Assembly: GCA_944323135.1 (NCBI GenBank)
Contig: CALURI010000010.1
Location: 25,801-89,800, forward strand
DNA: 64,000 nucleotides
Direction of reading: 5' to 3'
Origin: Candidatus Gastranaerophilales bacterium
Lineage (GTDB): Bacteria; Cyanobacteriota; Vampirovibrionia; Gastranaerophilales; Gastranaerophilaceae
In this document: piece after piece, positions 51,715 to 61,286 of the stretch
Position numbering within the stretch: the stretch's first letter is position 1
Layout: the number at the start of each line of letters is the position of its first letter
Translations under genes and position numbers: made by a program
The notes under the pieces: generated by a model
Databases searched by the model: none
The model's input: the letters and a program-made list of their open reading frames with translations, nothing else
What the model was told of the DNA's origin: nothing

Positions 51715-54009
51715 ATGTTGGAATTTCTTTTTGGAAATAAGGATAGCGATAAGGCAGAAAAATCTGTTGAAATAAATAAAGTTTATAAAGCATTAAAACA
51801 ATCTTACCCCGCAGATAAAATATCCGAAGATAGAAAGAATGAATTATCGGGACTGATAAAAAAATACGGATATCTTCCATACCCATACATAAAAGCACTG
51901 GAAGAACTCACTCCGGAAGAAATCCTTTTCGGTCTTGAATTAAAATGGGCTGATAACGGAATATTCAAAAACGGAGAGTTTAACTTTCAAGATAACAAAA
52001 TCAGCGTACTTGCAAGAAATAATATAAAAAATTCATCTTGGATACAAAAAGAAGGTCATGATATTAAACTTATCAACCTTGCAGGGTTAGGAAACGGTAA
52101 CAAAACAACTGAAACAGGTAAATTTATGGATTGGCTTCGCCAGTTACTGATATTACCTACAGGAAATTTAAAAAATAATATATTCAACACAACAATTTAT
52201 CTTATTCCATTCCACCCAAGAGAATTTGGCTGTGCATATTTACCCAAAAGCTCTGAAGTAAGTGACAAACTATTTGATGAAAATATAGAAAAAATTACAG
52301 GACTAAATGCAAAAGGACAAGTCCAAACATTCATTACCCTTGCACAATTAGCAGGGCATCCGGTAATTTATGACATACTGCCGCAGACAGGGAGATTTTC
52401 TAAAGCTGTCCTTGCAAACCCTGAAATTGCCCGCTGGTATGATATTAATATTTTAAATAAAGAACTTAATGACAATATAGACAGAATAGCAAAAAACATG
52501 CCAGAATCTTTCGAAGATGAAGACGTTGAGCTTGTAAAAAATATTTATAAAGACTCCCAAAGCGGCAGCACAGGAGATTTAAGTTCTCATTTCAAAAATA
52601 TATATGATACTTTTGACAGCCTTATGACTGAAGCTAAGAAAAAACTCTCAAATGTTATGATGCAAAAAAACAACCAAGAAAAAATACATAAACGTGCAAG
52701 AGATATCGTAGCTAAAATTCATGGATTCAAACCAAACCAAAAACTCACAGAAGATGATATAACAAAACAATTAGATACAATTCAGGAATTAATAAAAGAA
52801 GGTTTATGGCCTGCACCCGGAGGAGCATGGTGTTCAGCAGGCGTTCCGATTTATGACAAAATGAGTGAATGCGGAGGATATCCTACATTTAAACATTACG
52901 ATTATAAAGGTGAAGATGTAACAAATTTTGCTAATCTGGATTGCCAAACTCCATATTATTTTTGTTTTTTGGAAAACGGAACACTTAATATCCCTGTAAT
53001 TGATTATTTCGTAAATTATATGATTAATCTTCAAAAAGAATATAATTTTGACGGATTTAGAGTTGACCATATTGACCACATTGTAGACAAAGTTTCAGAA
53101 AGCAACGGACATCCGATAAGTTACAGAGCTCCAAAAACTGTTTTAAACAAATTGAATAAAACAATGAAAAGTAAAATCCCTTATTTTGGGACCCTTGCAG
53201 AATATATGTTATGGGATGATTTCTTAAAAGAATATCATAAAGGCATGAATTTTGATCTTTTATGGGGTAACGATATTGTTTCACAATGCGAAAAAACACC
53301 GGAAAAAATTACGGAAGATAATCAACATCTTGCAAATTACAATGTCAACTTTAAAAAAGACGAAAAACTTTCAATATTAAAAACTTATAATAACCAAGAC
53401 GGAGAATTCAGATGTATTGACCAATATCCGGGACAATTAGGTGCAAACGGCGCTTTATACAAATGGTTCAAATATAAATTCTTACCCGGCGGAAAATTTG
53501 CAGAACGCCCAATGCTATATGTAGACGGAGATGAAAGTTTTACTAAAAGAGGAATCGAAAAAGTTATCGGTGAAGAAATATCGATGACAAGAGAAAATCA
53601 TTATGATTTTTACAAAAAATTTAATGCTATTGATATGTTTGTAAAAAATAATCAAATAATAACAGAGGGCGAAGCTCAAATAATATTACAAGATGATGAC
53701 GGTTTTTCAGCTTGGATAATCTCAAAGGTACCAGAAAAAACTGCCTACCTTGTTGTTTCAAATTACAAATATACAAACGAACGGGTTACAATGTTTGATG
53801 AAAACAACAAAAGTTATTCAGAAATAATGGAAGGGAAACCTGTATTTGATAAAACAATTAATTTACCATTAGATTATTCAATCCAAAAAGAATATTATAT
53901 TGAAGATAATGAATTCACATCAAATGCTTTTGATACAGAAACATCAACTCTTCATTTCGATAAACTAGAAGCTAGTGAATTCAGAGTTTATGAATTAAAA
54001 CGAGCTTGA
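51715..54009 (+). CDS. Divergent GH13 (alpha-amylase superfamily) enzyme
   Basis: 764 residues, no signal peptide. The TIM barrel is supported by VIYDILPQTGRFS, FDGFRVDHIDHI (candidate nucleophile D451) and YFGTLAEYMLWD (candidate acid E496). A C-terminal beta domain ends LEASEFRVYELKR. The ~210-residue N-terminal extension is unassigned. It probably cleaves or transfers alpha-glucans (glycogen-like) in the cytoplasm. I did not locate the third catalytic Asp with confidence, so substrate and activity are open. A strong terminator follows. Confidence 0.7.
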   Translation: MLEFLFGNKDSDKAEKSVEINKVYKALKQSYPADKISEDRKNELSGLIKKYGYLPYPYIKALEELTPEEILFGLELKWADNGIFKNGEFNFQDNKISVLARNNIKNSSWIQKEGHDIKLINLAGLGNGNKTTETGKFMDWLRQLLILPTGNLKNNIFNTTIYLIPFHPREFGCAYLPKSSEVSDKLFDENIEKITGLNAKGQVQTFITLAQLAGHPVIYDILPQTGRFSKAVLANPEIARWYDINILNKELNDNIDRIAKNMPESFEDEDVELVKNIYKDSQSGSTGDLSSHFKNIYDTFDSLMTEAKKKLSNVMMQKNNQEKIHKRARDIVAKIHGFKPNQKLTEDDITKQLDTIQELIKEGLWPAPGGAWCSAGVPIYDKMSECGGYPTFKHYDYKGEDVTNFANLDCQTPYYFCFLENGTLNIPVIDYFVNYMINLQKEYNFDGFRVDHIDHIVDKVSESNGHPISYRAPKTVLNKLNKTMKSKIPYFGTLAEYMLWDDFLKEYHKGMNFDLLWGNDIVSQCEKTPEKITEDNQHLANYNVNFKKDEKLSILKTYNNQDGEFRCIDQYPGQLGANGALYKWFKYKFLPGGKFAERPMLYVDGDESFTKRGIEKVIGEEISMTRENHYDFYKKFNAIDMFVKNNQIITEGEAQIILQDDDGFSAWIISKVPEKTAYLVVSNYKYTNERVTMFDENNKSYSEIMEGKPVFDKTINLPLDYSIQKEYYIEDNEFTSNAFDTETSTLHFDKLEASEFRVYELKRA

Positions 54010-54027
54010 CAAATTAAAAAAATATAT

Positions 54028-54066
54028 AAAAAGGGTAATTATTCGAATAAAATTATTACCCTTTTT
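54028..54066 (+). terminator. Terminator after the GH13-like gene
   Basis: 12-bp stem AAAAAGGGTAAT / ATTACCCTTTTT with an inner ATTCGAAT palindrome. Confidence 0.85.
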
Positions 54067-54095
54067 AAACTATTGCCCAAAAGATAATCTTGTTT

Positions 54096-54107
54096 TATGC
54101 TATATGT
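54096..54107 (+). promoter_or_regulatory. Leaderless promoter of recN
   Basis: TATGCT (54096-54101) followed by 6 nt and ATG 54108, with no SD. Confidence 0.4.
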
Positions 54108-55760
54108 ATGATAAAACAGCTTAGAATAAAAGATTACATTTTAATAGACGAACTGACTGCAAATTTCGATGAGAAACTAAATGTTATCACAGGTGAAACA
54201 GGCGCGGGAAAAAGTATACTGATTAACGCTATTGATATAGCTTTTGCGCCGCGGGTATCTAAAGATGTAATTAAACATGACAAAGAAAAAGCTGTCATTG
54301 AACTTGTTATTGAAAATACTAAACATGATTTATCTCAACTTTTTGAAGAAAACGGTGTTGACAATTTCGGGACAGAAATTGTTTTATCAAAAGAAATTAC
54401 TCAAAACGGAGTTCGTTCAAGAGTAAACGGGACGCTTGTTAATCAAGAATTTATAAGACAATTAAAATCATATTTTCTTGATATTCACTCTCAGCATCAA
54501 ACTTACGCTTTTATGCAGCCAAAATACCATATAAATTTGCTTGATAGTTATGCAAAAGAATCTTATGGTACAAAACTTGATGCGTATAAAGAAAAATTTA
54601 AAGACTATCAAGATTTACAACTCAAACTTGAAAATCTTAAAAACGCATCGGATATGACTGAAAGTCAAATTGAATTTTTACAGTTCCAAATAAATGAAAT
54701 AGACAGTGCAAATATTCAAAGTTCAACAGAAGATGAAGAATTAAATTCAGAACTTGAAGTTTTAGAAAACGCCGAAAAATTAAAAGAATTAACAGGAACA
54801 TCATACTGGGCAATCAACGGAGATGACGGTTCAATCATAGAAGCACTCGGAAAAATTAAACAAAACATCTCAAAAGCCGCATCAATGGATAAAAACTTGG
54901 AAGAGCTTGAAAGTAATTTAATAGATGCAATTGAAAGATTACATGATGCAGGTTCTGAATTAAGAGAATACAGCCAAAACCTTGATAATGATACTGAAAG
55001 ACTTAACGAAATTCAAGAAAGATTATTTCTTCTGGATAAATTAAAAAGAAAATATGGCGGTTCTTTAGAATCTGTTTTGGAAACATTTGAAAAACTATCA
55101 AATGAATTAAATGCGATAGAATTTTCAACTCAAAACATTGAAGAATTAGAATCAAAAATTGAAATAACAAGAAAAGACCTTGAACATATTGCATCGGAAA
55201 TTAGTGAAAACAGAAAAAATTATGCACAAGTTCTCTCAGTTCTAATTCAAGAAAAATTAGAAAAATTGGAGCTTCCAAAAGCAAGATTTGAGATTTCAAT
55301 TCAACCGAAAGAACTAAGCTATGACGGAATTGATAATGTAGAATTTTTGATTTCAACAAATGTTTCAGAAGATATCAAGCCCCTTGCAAAAGTTGCATCA
55401 GGCGGGGAAATTTCTCGTGTAATGCTTGCGATAAAATCAATTTTTGCACAAAGCGATGATATTGATACCGTAATTTTTGATGAAATAGATACAGGGATTT
55501 CTGGTAAAGCTTCTCAAAGTGTAGCTGATGAAATCGCAGAACTTTCCAAATATCATCAAATAATATTAATTACGCACCAACCAATAATTGCTTCACGTGC
55601 CAACAAGCATTTCTACGTAAGGAAATCACAAAGTGATGAAACAAAAGTTGATGTATATGTACTCACCGGAGAAAACAGAATTAAAGCACTCGCAGAGCTT
55701 GCAGGCGGGGAAATTAACGAGCAATCAATAGAATTTGCCAAATCCCTTATTTCGGTTTAA
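54108..55760 (+). CDS. recN: DNA repair protein RecN
   Basis: 550 residues from ATG 54108 (MIKQLRIKDYILIDEL), which matches the family start; the frame is open six codons further. SMC-like ATPase: Walker A GETGAGKS, DIHSQHQTY, long coiled coil (~150-350), signature VASGGEISRVMLAIK, Walker B TVIFDEIDTGISG, LITHQPI. It acts in double-strand-break repair. Downstream hairpin mainly terminates the opposite strand. Confidence 0.95.
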   Translation: MIKQLRIKDYILIDELTANFDEKLNVITGETGAGKSILINAIDIAFAPRVSKDVIKHDKEKAVIELVIENTKHDLSQLFEENGVDNFGTEIVLSKEITQNGVRSRVNGTLVNQEFIRQLKSYFLDIHSQHQTYAFMQPKYHINLLDSYAKESYGTKLDAYKEKFKDYQDLQLKLENLKNASDMTESQIEFLQFQINEIDSANIQSSTEDEELNSELEVLENAEKLKELTGTSYWAINGDDGSIIEALGKIKQNISKAASMDKNLEELESNLIDAIERLHDAGSELREYSQNLDNDTERLNEIQERLFLLDKLKRKYGGSLESVLETFEKLSNELNAIEFSTQNIEELESKIEITRKDLEHIASEISENRKNYAQVLSVLIQEKLEKLELPKARFEISIQPKELSYDGIDNVEFLISTNVSEDIKPLAKVASGGEISRVMLAIKSIFAQSDDIDTVIFDEIDTGISGKASQSVADEIAELSKYHQIILITHQPIIASRANKHFYVRKSQSDETKVDVYVLTGENRIKALAELAGGEINEQSIEFAKSLISV

Positions 55761-55785
55761 TTTCAATTATTTTCACAATTAACAA

Positions 55786-55810
55786 ATAAAAGGATGCATA
55801 AAGCATCCTT
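55786..55810 (-). terminator. Terminator of the sigma factor gene
   Basis: AAGGATGC / GCATCCTT stem with a 5-nt loop. On the minus strand it is followed by TTTTATTTG. Confidence 0.75.
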
Positions 55811-55817
55811 GAATACT

Positions 55818-56780
55818 TTAATCTTCTATAAAATCACGAAAATGTTGAATTTCCTTCCTCTCTCTGATTCTTGATAATGCGGAATCCTCAAGCTGTCTTA
55901 TTCTCTCTTTTGAATACCCCATTATCTCACCTAACTGTTCAAGAGTTTTCGGCATTTCACCGTTAATTCCGAAACGGCAGGTTATAATCTTTTTTTCTCT
56001 TTCGGGCAAAGTTGATAGTAAATCCTCAATACTTCCCTTTAATGCATTATTTTTGGTTTGAATTTCAGGAGAACGATAAGATTTATCCTCAATATAATCC
56101 CCGATATTCAAATCGTCAGTCACAGGTGTTTCAAGACTAATCGGTTCTTTTAAGATTGATTTTTTTATCGTCAAAAGTTGTCTGATTGTAATTTTTAATC
56201 GTTCTGCAACTTCAATATCTGAAGGTTCTCTGCCAAGCTCAAACGACAAGGTAGTGTAAGCCCTTTTAAATTTTCTTATCTTATCTGTCATATGTACAGG
56301 TATACGAATTGTTCTGGAATTATTGGAAATTGCACGAATTATTGTTTGTTTTATCCACCAAGTTGCATAAGTCGAAAATCTGAAATTCTTTGAATAATCA
56401 AATTTTTCAGCAGCCTTTATAAGCCCTAAAGAACCCTCTTGAACTAAATCCATAAAAAGAACACCCTGACCTATATACTTTTTGGCAATGCTTACAACAA
56501 GCCTTAAATTTGCTTGAACAAGCTTACGTTTAGCAATTTCAGCATCAGTTTTGCAGCCTTCTTTAATCTTTTTCCCTAACGCTTTTTCTTCCTTTGAATT
56601 CAACAACTTAACTTTTCCGATATCTTTTAAATACATTTGTAAAATATCATCATCATTGGAAATAGAATTAAAAGTTCTCGGTTCATCTACATCATCTAAA
56701 TCAATAAATTCATTATCAACCTGATAATCGGGTTTAAAATCCTTGTATAAATCTTCTTCCATATACTTTGCAGTCGTCAT
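55818..56780 (-). CDS. RNA polymerase sigma-70 factor (RpoD/SigA-like)
   Basis: 320 residues. Region 1.2 ([21 protein letters not shown]), 2.1-2.4 ([37 protein letters not shown]), region 3 ([20 protein letters not shown]) and 4.2 HTH ([20 protein letters not shown]). It lacks the long acidic region 1.1 of many principal sigma factors. It may be the housekeeping factor of this lineage or a group 2 sigma as in cyanobacteria. The -10 boxes in this window are canonical TATAAT, consistent with either. SD GAGGA. Confidence 0.92.
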   Translation of the reverse strand: MTTAKYMEEDLYKDFKPDYQVDNEFIDLDDVDEPRTFNSISNDDDILQMYLKDIGKVKLLNSKEEKALGKKIKEGCKTDAEIAKRKLVQANLRLVVSIAKKYIGQGVLFMDLVQEGSLGLIKAAEKFDYSKNFRFSTYATWWIKQTIIRAISNNSRTIRIPVHMTDKIRKFKRAYTTLSFELGREPSDIEVAERLKITIRQLLTIKKSILKEPISLETPVTDDLNIGDYIEDKSYRSPEIQTKNNALKGSIEDLLSTLPEREKKIITCRFGINGEMPKTLEQLGEIMGYSKERIRQLEDSALSRIRERKEIQHFRDFIED

Positions 56781-56871
56781 CTAAATTCCTCATCTTCAAA
56801 AATTAAACTAACCACACTTTTAATATTCTTGACGTAAGCTTTTAAATTTTGTTGCAATCTTTGTTTTTGTG

Positions 56872-56884
56872 TAAAATATAAAAT
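56872..56884 (+). promoter_or_regulatory. Leaderless promoter of the PHP gene
   Basis: TAAAAT (56872-56877) followed by 7 nt and ATG 56885, with no SD. Confidence 0.5.
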
Positions 56885-58036
56885 ATGGGAATTATAAATG
56901 AAAAAGATTTTATAGAATATATAAAAAATTATTCAGACATAGCATTTAAGCCGGGAGAAAGAAAAGACTTAAATGTAATTGATTCACATGATTTCAGATA
57001 TGTAAATTCCAACGATTTCAAAGCAAACTTACACATACATTCAAAGTACTCTGACGGTGAAATGGATATCAACGAGCTTCTCGAAATTACTGAAAAAATG
57101 TCAGAAAAAAATCCGAATTTACTAATTGCTTTGACAGACCATGACACAATGGATGGTTGTAAAGAAGTCTCAAAACTTATTGATAAATATAAAAATGTTA
57201 ATATCACACTCGGAGTTGAAATATCAACAGTAGGAATAAATTTCCCAAATCAGGAAAAACCTTTACAAATTCATCTTCTAGTTTACGGAATAAATCCTGA
57301 CGACAAAAAGCTTGATAATTATTTAAAGGAAAAACGTAATCTAAAACTACAACTTGCCAAACAAACTATTGAAAAGTTAAATGAAGCATTGCCGAATTAC
57401 CATTTTAATCTTGAAGAAGCATCAAAATGCCATATTATGATTAAAAAAGGAGAAGATGAAATCGCTCACCCGTTAAAAAAATATACATCAGGGAAAATTC
57501 TTTTAAATTACTACATTCCTGATGCAAATTTTTCCTACGATTTACCGATAAAAAAATTTAAATATCTTTTCAAAGGTAAAGAACCATATTATAAAACTTA
57601 TAAAAAAGCTCTTGAAATGTATATAAATAAAGAATTACCCGAAATCCCCGACTCAATCGAACAAAAAATTCAAACAGCAAGAGCAATTTATATGGAAGCA
57701 CATCCGTCAATTGGCAAAATGCTAAAGCCATTTTCTTCTTTTGAAGATACTGTTGAGTTTGTTTCAACTCTTGACAACGGCGTAATGTCAATTGCACATC
57801 CCGCAAGAACAAAAGCTTATTGTCCGGAATTTTATACATATTTATTCGAACACTTCAAAAAATACGGAAAAAATAAAGCCCTTTTCTATGAGGGCTGCTA
57901 CCAATCATACGAAGGCGAATATTATCAAAAATGGCAACCGAAAATAGATGAAGCAGCAGAAAAATTCCATCTGCTAAAAACAGGCGGACTGGATTCTCAT
58001 GGTAAAAATATTATTACAAGATGTCCGTATTCATAA
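56885..58036 (+). CDS. PHP-domain metal-dependent phosphoesterase
   Basis: 383 residues. PHP motifs: LHIHSKYSDGEM (H50, H52), LTDHDTMDG (D85, H86, D87), LGVEIST (Glu), SIAHPAR and TGGLDSHGKN. These give the multi-metal site. About 150 residues between motifs III and IV are unassigned, so it is longer than RNase AM/YciV-type enzymes. It likely hydrolyses phosphoester substrates such as short RNA or nucleotides. The small secreted gene starts 14 nt after its stop. Confidence 0.82.
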   Translation: MGIINEKDFIEYIKNYSDIAFKPGERKDLNVIDSHDFRYVNSNDFKANLHIHSKYSDGEMDINELLEITEKMSEKNPNLLIALTDHDTMDGCKEVSKLIDKYKNVNITLGVEISTVGINFPNQEKPLQIHLLVYGINPDDKKLDNYLKEKRNLKLQLAKQTIEKLNEALPNYHFNLEEASKCHIMIKKGEDEIAHPLKKYTSGKILLNYYIPDANFSYDLPIKKFKYLFKGKEPYYKTYKKALEMYINKELPEIPDSIEQKIQTARAIYMEAHPSIGKMLKPFSSFEDTVEFVSTLDNGVMSIAHPARTKAYCPEFYTYLFEHFKKYGKNKALFYEGCYQSYEGEYYQKWQPKIDEAAEKFHLLKTGGLDSHGKNIITRCPYS

Positions 58037-58050
58037 TAAGAAAGGAAACA

Positions 58051-58461
58051 ATGTTTAAAAGATTATTACCGATTTTAATAGTTTTATTTATACTATCATC
58101 AACACCGGCACTTGCAGATGAAGGGTATGTAAGTCCTGAATCTTATGCAGTAAATGAAGCTGATTTAATTGATTATATAGATGTACCGCCACCTGCAAGA
58201 CCTGATATTGATAATCTTGACAAACCTGTAAAAATAAAAAAGCAAAAAGAAAAAAAAGTTCGTGAAGAAAAGCCAAAGCCCTATAAACGCGGACCAGTTT
58301 ATCACATGGCAAAATGGTGGACAGATGCAAGATACAAAAGAGAAGAACCACACCATGGTACAAAACATGAAATAAAAGTAAAACAACGTATGGAATATGA
58401 AAAACAACTTCTTGAAAAGCAACAGCAACAAGATCAAAATACTGAAGAAAAAACTTTATAA
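58051..58461 (+). CDS. Secreted basic protein, hypothetical
   Basis: 136 residues from ATG 58051 (SD AAAGGA, 5 nt upstream); an in-frame ATG at 58021 overlaps the PHP gene and lacks an SD. Signal peptide to about PALA-19. The mature part starts DEGYVSPESYAVNEADLIDY with a PPPARP stretch. It is then strongly charged (KIKKQKEKKVREEKPKPYKR) and ends in a Gln-rich coil. Not recognised; the basic, Pro- and Gln-rich character suggests an envelope or surface-bound protein. Confidence 0.6.
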   Translation: MFKRLLPILIVLFILSSTPALADEGYVSPESYAVNEADLIDYIDVPPPARPDIDNLDKPVKIKKQKEKKVREEKPKPYKRGPVYHMAKWWTDARYKREEPHHGTKHEIKVKQRMEYEKQLLEKQQQQDQNTEEKTL

Positions 58462-58470
58462 AAAAAACTG

Positions 58471-58499
58471 TTGACAATGAAATATGTTTTAGTTAATAT
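58471..58499 (+). promoter_or_regulatory. Promoter of tRNA-Val
   Basis: TTGACA (58471-58476), 17-nt spacer, TAATAT (58494-58499), 13 nt before the tRNA. Confidence 0.6.
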
Positions 58500-58512
58500 A
58501 ATTCTTGCGAAA

Positions 58513-58588
58513 GGGCGTTTAGCTCAGTTGGTAGAGCGCCTCCCTTACAAGGAGGATGTCAGAAGTTCGAGTCTTCTAACGCCCACCA
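58513..58588 (+). tRNA. tRNA-Val (anticodon TAC), CCA encoded
   Basis: Acceptor GGGCGTT/AACGCCC, D arm GCTC/GAGC, anticodon stem CCTCC/GGAGG with loop CTTACAA, T arm AGAAG-TTCGAGT-CTTCT, discriminator A and genomic CCA. Confidence 0.97.
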
Positions 58589-58601
58589 TTTAATTAATAA
58601 T

Positions 58602-58623
58602 AAGAGCCGAAAGGCTCTTTTTT
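58602..58623 (+). terminator. Terminator after tRNA-Val
   Basis: AAGAGCC-GAAA-GGCTCTT tetraloop hairpin with a T run, ending 9 nt before the next start codon. Confidence 0.85.
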
Positions 58624-58632
58624 AGTATTATT

Positions 58633-59979
58633 ATGAAAATTAATGATGAATTTGTAGTAAAAATTGAAAAGCTCTCAAATCTTGGGACAGGAATTGCCAA
58701 AATAAACGGGCAAGTAGTATTCGTCGAAAAAGCCTGTCCTGAAGATGAAATGAAAATCAAAATTACAAAGGTTAACAAAAATTTTGCGACCGCAACCCCA
58801 ATAGAAATAATAACCCCTTCAATTCACAGAATAAAGCCATTCTGTCCGATGCAAAATGTCTGCGGTTCATGCCAGCTACAATTCATAGATTATGATTATC
58901 AACTTGAATTAAAAAAACAAATTGTAGAAGATGTAATAAAAAATATCGGCAACATTGATATTTCAATAAATAACCCAATACCAAGCCCACAAATAAAAGC
59001 TTTTAGGCATAAAATTCAATGTCCGGTATCTCAAACAAAAGTTTCAAAAAAAATTCTTGCAGGTTACTACAAACCTCAAACCCATGAAATTGTAAATATC
59101 AAATATTGCCCGATACAACCTGAAATTTGTGATAAAATTATTGATTTTATCAGAAACAAATCTCAAGACTTTAATATAACTGGTTATGATGAGAAAAAAC
59201 ACTCAGGCGATTTGAGACATATAGTGTTAAGAAGCTCATCCGACAACGGTAATATTCTTGTCACTCTTGTCATCAACAACACAAAAATTTCAGATAAATT
59301 CAACTCTTTTGCAAAAGCAATATACAATGAATTTGAAGATATACAAGGGGTTTGTATAAATTTTAATAATAAAAAATCAAATGTAATTTTAGGAGAAAAA
59401 ACTCAATGTATCTGTGGAAATGATTTTATATATGACAAAATTCTTGATAAAACTTTTAAAATAGGCGCATCAACTTTTTTCCAAATAAATCCTAAAAGTG
59501 CAGAAAATATTTTTCAATACGTTAAAAATGAAATTTCAAAACATGAAAATCCGACAATATTAGATGCTTACGCAGGGATTGCAACTTTTGGAATCACTGT
59601 AAGCAATATAGCAAAAAAAGTAGTTAGTGTTGAAGAAAATAAAGAATCAATTGAAAAGGCAATCGAAGTTATAGAGTTAAACAATATAAAAAACGTGGAA
59701 CTACACTGCGGTGACACCGCTAAATATTTGAAATCTATAAAGAAAAATTTTGACATAACAATTCTTGATCCTCCGCGTAAGGGTTGCACAAAAGAATCCC
59801 TTGATGAAACTCTTAACCATACAAAAGAAAAAATTATTTATGTAAGCTGTAATCCAGCTACATTAGCTCGTGATTTAAAATATCTGTCAGAAAAAGGCTG
59901 TAAATTAAAATCAATACAACCTTTTGATATGTTTTGTCATACTTTTCATATAGAAAATGTCGCAATTATTGAGATATAG
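58633..59979 (+). CDS. 23S rRNA (uracil-5-)-methyltransferase, RlmD/RumA family
   Basis: 448 residues. TRAM domain (1-58). [4Fe-4S] cysteines C71, C77, C80 and C159 (FCPMQNVCGSC; KYCP), with spacing as in RumA (C81/C87/C90/C162). SAM motifs LDAYAGIATFGI and LDPPRKGC; catalytic Cys in YVSCNPATLARD. It methylates C5 of a uridine in 23S rRNA (U1939 for RlmD; RlmC-like specificity possible). No SD. The start sits directly after the tRNA terminator, so its promoter is unclear. Confidence 0.9.
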   Translation: MKINDEFVVKIEKLSNLGTGIAKINGQVVFVEKACPEDEMKIKITKVNKNFATATPIEIITPSIHRIKPFCPMQNVCGSCQLQFIDYDYQLELKKQIVEDVIKNIGNIDISINNPIPSPQIKAFRHKIQCPVSQTKVSKKILAGYYKPQTHEIVNIKYCPIQPEICDKIIDFIRNKSQDFNITGYDEKKHSGDLRHIVLRSSSDNGNILVTLVINNTKISDKFNSFAKAIYNEFEDIQGVCINFNNKKSNVILGEKTQCICGNDFIYDKILDKTFKIGASTFFQINPKSAENIFQYVKNEISKHENPTILDAYAGIATFGITVSNIAKKVVSVEENKESIEKAIEVIELNNIKNVELHCGDTAKYLKSIKKNFDITILDPPRKGCTKESLDETLNHTKEKIIYVSCNPATLARDLKYLSEKGCKLKSIQPFDMFCHTFHIENVAIIEI

Positions 59980-61087
59980 GTTTATATTCTTCCATAAACC
60001 TGCGTAAATTATTTTCTATAGTGTCCAAATTTCGATAATTTTTTGTCTGCTTAAAATCAGGTCTTGAACGCTTACTTGGCGGCAGGGCATCAAATTTACC
60101 TCTATATAAAGTTTTCAAAGACTTAAATAAATTGTTAACTGTATTTATACCTTTTTCCGTAAATGTAACAGGCTGGGAAGAAATATTTCTACTGCCTAAA
60201 ACATCACGATCTAAAGCTTGTTTATATAATTGTCTTGTTATATTATGGAATTCTGCCTGTATTGCTTTAATAATTTGTTTAGCACCTTCATCTTCTCTTA
60301 AACCGGTTTCTTTGTATAATCTGAAATTTTCATAAACAAGTTCATGTTCTTTATTTTTGAAAGCAGCATAATTAGGCCCCGGTAAAATTAATAATTCATA
60401 AAGATTTCCGCCTTTTTCAAAACGCATTTGAACATCTTCATATCCGGAGGGTACAGAATTTTTTCCGAATCTTACGTCAATATCATCAACCATTTTAGGA
60501 AAACCTTCTTTATTTAATACAATATTACCGTTTGCATCTTCAGCGAATGTTTTAGCAATTTTATACCCTCTTTTTTCCATAGCTTTGATAACTTTAACAT
60601 AATTTTTATCAGCATCCGGCAAAAACATAGTAGCTCTTACACCATCTCTAATTACACCTTTATACCCGCGCTCAGAAAATTGTTCACTTCTGCTTGCCAA
60701 TTTCCCTAAAATTGATTTTAATTCCTTTGTAGAGCTCTTATTTACTTCTTTGATAAATGAAGCACCAGGAACTTCAAGAGCAACTCTTTGCAAGTCAGAA
60801 GTATAAGCCTCTGCAAGAACTCTGTTGCGATCAACTAAAAAATCACCAATATTAGGTCTTCTATTTTCACGTTTTTTGTTAATTCTTACATTTTTATTAG
60901 GAGTCGTTTGTGCAACAAATGTATCTTTTTGAGGTGAACGTTCAAGAGGTACAGAAATATTTGACTTAGTATATTTTTTATACTTCTTAGAAACAATATT
61001 CACGCCATCAACAATATTTTTAGCTTTTGGCTTTGTCTTTGGGACTTTTCCTAAACCACGTAAAACTTTTTCACTTAACTTTATCAT
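59966..61087 (-). CDS. RelA/SpoT nucleotidyltransferase-like protein, hypothetical
   Basis: 373 residues from ATG 61087 (GGAG 8 nt upstream); the frame is open further. Residues 1-90 are basic and probably disordered. Residues ~125-260 resemble the RelA/SpoT synthetase fold: VIRDGVRATMFLPD (D-x-x-R element), YVKVIKAMEKRGYKI, a turn, then PSGYEDVQMRF, LYELLILPGPN and KEHELVYENFR. The C-terminal ~110 residues are helical and unassigned. No hydrolase (HD), TGS or ACT domain, so it would be a small-synthetase-like or toxin/effector-like member. The assignment rests on motif order alone. Confidence 0.45.
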   Translation of the reverse strand: MIKLSEKVLRGLGKVPKTKPKAKNIVDGVNIVSKKYKKYTKSNISVPLERSPQKDTFVAQTTPNKNVRINKKRENRRPNIGDFLVDRNRVLAEAYTSDLQRVALEVPGASFIKEVNKSSTKELKSILGKLASRSEQFSERGYKGVIRDGVRATMFLPDADKNYVKVIKAMEKRGYKIAKTFAEDANGNIVLNKEGFPKMVDDIDVRFGKNSVPSGYEDVQMRFEKGGNLYELLILPGPNYAAFKNKEHELVYENFRLYKETGLREDEGAKQIIKAIQAEFHNITRQLYKQALDRDVLGSRNISSQPVTFTEKGINTVNNLFKSLKTLYRGKFDALPPSKRSRPDFKQTKNYRNLDTIENNLRRFMEEYKPISQ

Positions 61088-61204
61088 ACACATAACTCCG
61101 TACAAACTAATTATATTAAAACATTATCAAAATAATAATTGTCGTTTTAGAGGTAAATTATTACAAAAATGATACACAAAGAATTATAAAACATTAATTA
61201 TTTT

Positions 61205-61233
61205 TTGTCAAAATATTTTGTTTGTATTAAAAT
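61205..61233 (+). promoter_or_regulatory. Promoter of nifJ
   Basis: TTGTCA, a 17-nt spacer and TAAAAT (61228-61233), giving a leader of about 47 nt with SD AAGGAGG. Confidence 0.6.
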
Positions 61234-61286
61234 TAAAGGGTATAGTTATTAAGTAAATAGCGCATAAAATAAGGAGGTTTTTAATT

